NCBI GenBank assembly: GCA_964435775.1
Contig: CAYTAP010000151.1
Span: forward strand, 1-7,894
Reading direction: 5' to 3'
DNA length: 7,894 bases
Source: CAYTAP01 sp964435775
GTDB taxonomy: Bacteria; Planctomycetota; Phycisphaerae; Tepidisphaerales; Tepidisphaeraceae
Position 1 is the first letter of the stretch. Each line of letters begins with the position of its first letter. Below the pieces are notes generated by a model, which saw only the letters and a list, made by a program, of their open reading frames with translations, had not been told where the DNA came from and did no database searches. A program made the translations under genes and the position numbers. Shown here piece by piece: positions 6,233-7,894 of this stretch.

Positions 6233-6874
6233 CTATTGAGCGGCTGGGTGCTGATCGCGCGGCGCGCCAATCACCGGCGGCATGGCGCCGGTCTGGGTCA
6301 TCATCCGCACCACCTCGTCCACGATAGTCGGCGGATTGCTCATCCGTCCGGCCCCCACATTGCGGCAGGCAAGCCATCCTTCGTCGGGTCCGATGAAAAA
6401 GTAGCCGAGTTCGTTGAGCAGCGAGACGTTTCTCTGCGTCACCGGATGCGCCCACATGCGGTTGTTCATCGCCGGCGCGAAGACGACCGGGCACGCCGCC
6501 GCCGAGATCATGAGGCTCACCAGATCATCACATACCCCGCACGCCACTTTCGCCATCATGTTGGCCGTCGCGGGGGCGACGACCATCAGTTCAGCCTTTT
6601 CCGTCAGTGCGATGTGCTGGGTGTCGGCCGGTTCATGAGGATCGAAAATATCGTCGTGGACGCGCCGCGCCGACAGCGTCTGAAAAGTCAGCGGGGTTAC
6701 AAACGCCTTGGCCGCCGCCGTCATGCAGACGGTGACGCCCGCGCCTTGCTGCACGAGTTTGCTGACAAGATCCGCCGACTTGTACGCCGCGATCCCCCCG
6801 CAGACCGCGACGATGATCTCGCGCCCGGCCAGCTTTGGCGTCGGTGTGGTGCTGTTGGGCTGCGAGGGGCTCAT
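6233..6874 (-). CDS. coaC: Phosphopantothenoylcysteine decarboxylase (stand-alone CoaC domain)
   Basis: A 213-residue FMN flavoprotein of the HFCD family, predicted to decarboxylate 4'-phosphopantothenoylcysteine to 4'-phosphopantetheine in coenzyme A synthesis. GGIAAYK (26-32) starts the flavin-binding fold, and PATANMMAK (101-109) is the flavin-side loop. Key residues are His87 in QHIAL, Asn137 in PAMNNRM, and Cys170 in LACRNVGAGRM. Each lies exactly 12 residues after its Escherichia coli Dfp counterpart (His75, Asn125, Cys158), so the active site looks intact. The protein ends about 35 residues after the last motif and lacks the CoaB synthetase domain of the usual fused enzyme, whose partner must be encoded elsewhere. 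A GGAG site sits 7 bases before the ATG. It lies 53 bp downstream of rpoZ, as in the Bacillus order rpoZ-coaBC. Confidence 0.9.
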   Translation of the reverse strand: MSPSQPNSTTPTPKLAGREIIVAVCGGIAAYKSADLVSKLVQQGAGVTVCMTAAAKAFVTPLTFQTLSARRVHDDIFDPHEPADTQHIALTEKAELMVVAPATANMMAKVACGVCDDLVSLMISAAACPVVFAPAMNNRMWAHPVTQRNVSLLNELGYFFIGPDEGWLACRNVGAGRMSNPPTIVDEVVRMMTQTGAMPPVIGAPRDQHPAAQ

Positions 6875-6927
6875 GACGAGGCTCCGATGCGCGAAATCCC
6901 AATGGGCCGGGGCATGTTTGCCGATGC

Positions 6928-7149
6928 CTACGCCTGGGGCTGATCAAGTCCACTCGCTTCATAGTCGATGGCGATCTTGTCCTGCACGATTTCCTGGATC
7001 ACGATCTCCAGATCGGTCAGGTTGTCGCGCTCGACCAGCGGTCGGGCACCGTCCATCAATTCGAGCATGCGCTTTTGGATCAACGCCGTCAGTTTGAATC
7101 GGCCGCCGACTTTGTTCACAATTTCATCGCTCTTCAAGGCTTCGATCAT
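6928..7149 (-). CDS. rpoZ: DNA-directed RNA polymerase omega subunit
   Basis: A 73-residue protein of the omega/Rpb6 family, the small subunit that helps the beta' subunit fold and join the core polymerase. The diagnostic segment is IVNKVGGRFKLTALIQKRM (about 10-28), followed by an acidic C-terminal part with ARPLVE. The frame is open to an ATG at 7197 that would add 16 residues. I chose the ATG at 7149 because GGAGA (minus strand, 7155-7159) lies 5 bases before it and the conserved region starts close after. The position between gmk and coaC is the conserved one in many bacteria. Similarity to omega is recognisable but modest, so the context supports the call. Confidence 0.83.
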   Translation of the reverse strand: MIEALKSDEIVNKVGGRFKLTALIQKRMLELMDGARPLVERDNLTDLEIVIQEIVQDKIAIDYEASGLDQPQA

Positions 7150-7204
7150 CGCAATCTCCGTTGGGTACTCTCGTTCGTCGCATGGCGCGCCGCACAACCG
7201 GCCG

Positions 7205-7795
7205 CTACACGCCTCCGGCCCGCTTGTGCCGGATGATTTTTATGATTTCGTCCACCGCGTGATCCAGGTTGTCGTTGATCACCATGTAATCAAACGCCCG
7301 GCTTCCCTTGGCCATGTGTATTTCACGCTTGGAGGCGCGGAATCGCTTCTGAATGTCCTCGGCGCTGTCGCGCCCACGCGCGGTGAGCCGCTGCAATAGC
7401 GTAGGCTCATCAGGCGGCAAAATGAAGATGAGCAGCGCCTGCGGATAATGATGGCGAACCTGCATCGCGCCCTGAAAGTCAATTTCAAGCAGCACATCGC
7501 GCCCCTGCGCGAGGTAATCCAGCGCCGGGTGCTTGGGCGTCGCGTAGTAGTCACCATAGACCTGCGCATATTCCAGGAACTCATCGTTGTCCATGTGTCG
7601 AAAGAACGTCGTCTTGTCCACATGCTCGTACGTTTTGCCCGCGTCATCCTGCGGTTTTTTCGGGCGGGTCGTCATGCTGACGGTGTACCAGACCTGCAGC
7701 CGTTCCTTCAGGCACAGCGAGATCGTGCTTTTGCCGACGCCGCTGGGGCCGCATAGCACGATCAAAAGCCCGGGATGTTCCGCCAATTGTGACAT
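7205..7795 (-). CDS. gmk: Guanylate kinase
   Basis: A 196-residue cytosolic enzyme that converts GMP and ATP to GDP and ADP, feeding GTP and dGTP synthesis. The Walker A loop is GPSGVGKST (16-24). The GMP-binding region includes SMTTRP (40-45), FLEYAQVYGDYYATP (73-87) with Glu75 and Tyr84 at the yeast Glu69 and Tyr78 positions, and DVLLEIDFQGAMQV (100-113). The lid has RLTARGRD (136-143). Length is typical. One oddity is that the usual arginine three residues after TTR, followed by GE (RxGE), is replaced by PKKPQDDAGKTY, leaving Lys47 at that place. No strong Shine-Dalgarno sequence precedes the ATG. The gene starts 39 bp after the yicC-like stop and rpoZ follows 55 bp later, so one transcript is likely. 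Confidence 0.93.
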   Translation of the reverse strand: MSQLAEHPGLLIVLCGPSGVGKSTISLCLKERLQVWYTVSMTTRPKKPQDDAGKTYEHVDKTTFFRHMDNDEFLEYAQVYGDYYATPKHPALDYLAQGRDVLLEIDFQGAMQVRHHYPQALLIFILPPDEPTLLQRLTARGRDSAEDIQKRFRASKREIHMAKGSRAFDYMVINDNLDHAVDEIIKIIRHKRAGGV

Positions 7796-7834
7796 TGTTC
7801 CGTAAGGGGAAATCGACCCGGCGCGCCAGGGACG

Positions 7835-7894
7835 TTATTCCACGTTCTGCACCTGCTCCTTGAGCCGGTCGATCGCTCCCTTGATCTCGACGAT
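7835..7894 (-). CDS. YicC/YloC-family endoribonuclease, C-terminal end (partial)
   Basis: Only the last 19 codons and a TAA stop (7835-7837) are in the window; the gene continues past the right edge. The encoded end reads IVEIKGAIDRLKEQVQNVE. The RxKEQVQNxE ending is the characteristic C-terminus of the YicC/YloC family, whose members are linked to endoribonuclease activity. The stop lies 39 bp before gmk, matching the common yloC-gmk neighbourhood. The gap is too short for the remA gene found there in Bacillus. The call rests on the short tail plus context. Confidence 0.75.
   Translation of the reverse strand: MVEIKGAIDRLKEQVQNVE

Noticed and set aside
5744..6943. A 399-codon open frame on the plus strand across the NUDIX and coaC region
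   Set aside because: It is antisense to two genes with intact family motifs. The predicted protein is Arg/His-rich without recognisable domains, as expected from a GC-rich shadow frame.

Overview
The window is GC-rich bacterial DNA with ordinary, densely packed genes. Two features suggest a member of the Planctomycetota or a close relative: the oxidoreductase variant with an N-terminal GMIGQKFMGRAH motif, and a phosphopantothenoylcysteine decarboxylase that lacks the synthetase half. This assignment is inferred from recalled family resemblance, not from a search.

Layout: bases 1-293 hold no convincing gene. They carry a perfect GC-rich hairpin, a smaller palindrome and a decaying 33-bp tandem repeat. 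A plus-strand block follows: a soluble pyridine nucleotide transhydrogenase (294-1724), a rhamnulokinase (1750-3231) 25 bp downstream, a Gfo/Idh/MocA-family oxidoreductase (3383-4576) after a 151-bp leader, and an uncharacterised proline/alanine-tailed lipoprotein (4677-5585). The gap between the convergent blocks (5586-5731) contains a second copy of the hairpin seen at the window start. The minus-strand block, in its direction of transcription, is the 3' end of a yicC/yloC-like gene (truncated by the window edge), gmk, rpoZ, a stand-alone coaC-type decarboxylase and a NUDIX hydrolase.

The minus-strand block resembles the conserved yloC-gmk-rpoZ-coaBC housekeeping cluster of Bacillus, without remA and with only the decarboxylase half of CoaBC visible. 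It joins GMP phosphorylation, an RNA polymerase subunit and coenzyme A synthesis. The plus-strand block looks metabolic. A rhamnulokinase and a probable sugar dehydrogenase suggest deoxysugar use, and the transhydrogenase could rebalance NADH and NADPH. That link is inferred from proximity only; no rhamnose isomerase, aldolase, transporter or regulator is in the window.

I saw no mobile element, CRISPR array, RNA gene, toxin-antitoxin pair or defence system, and I do not think the window holds an unknown multi-gene system. The points most worth a second look are the dispersed hairpin family, the unknown lipoprotein and the cysteine-free flavin-site motif in the transhydrogenase.
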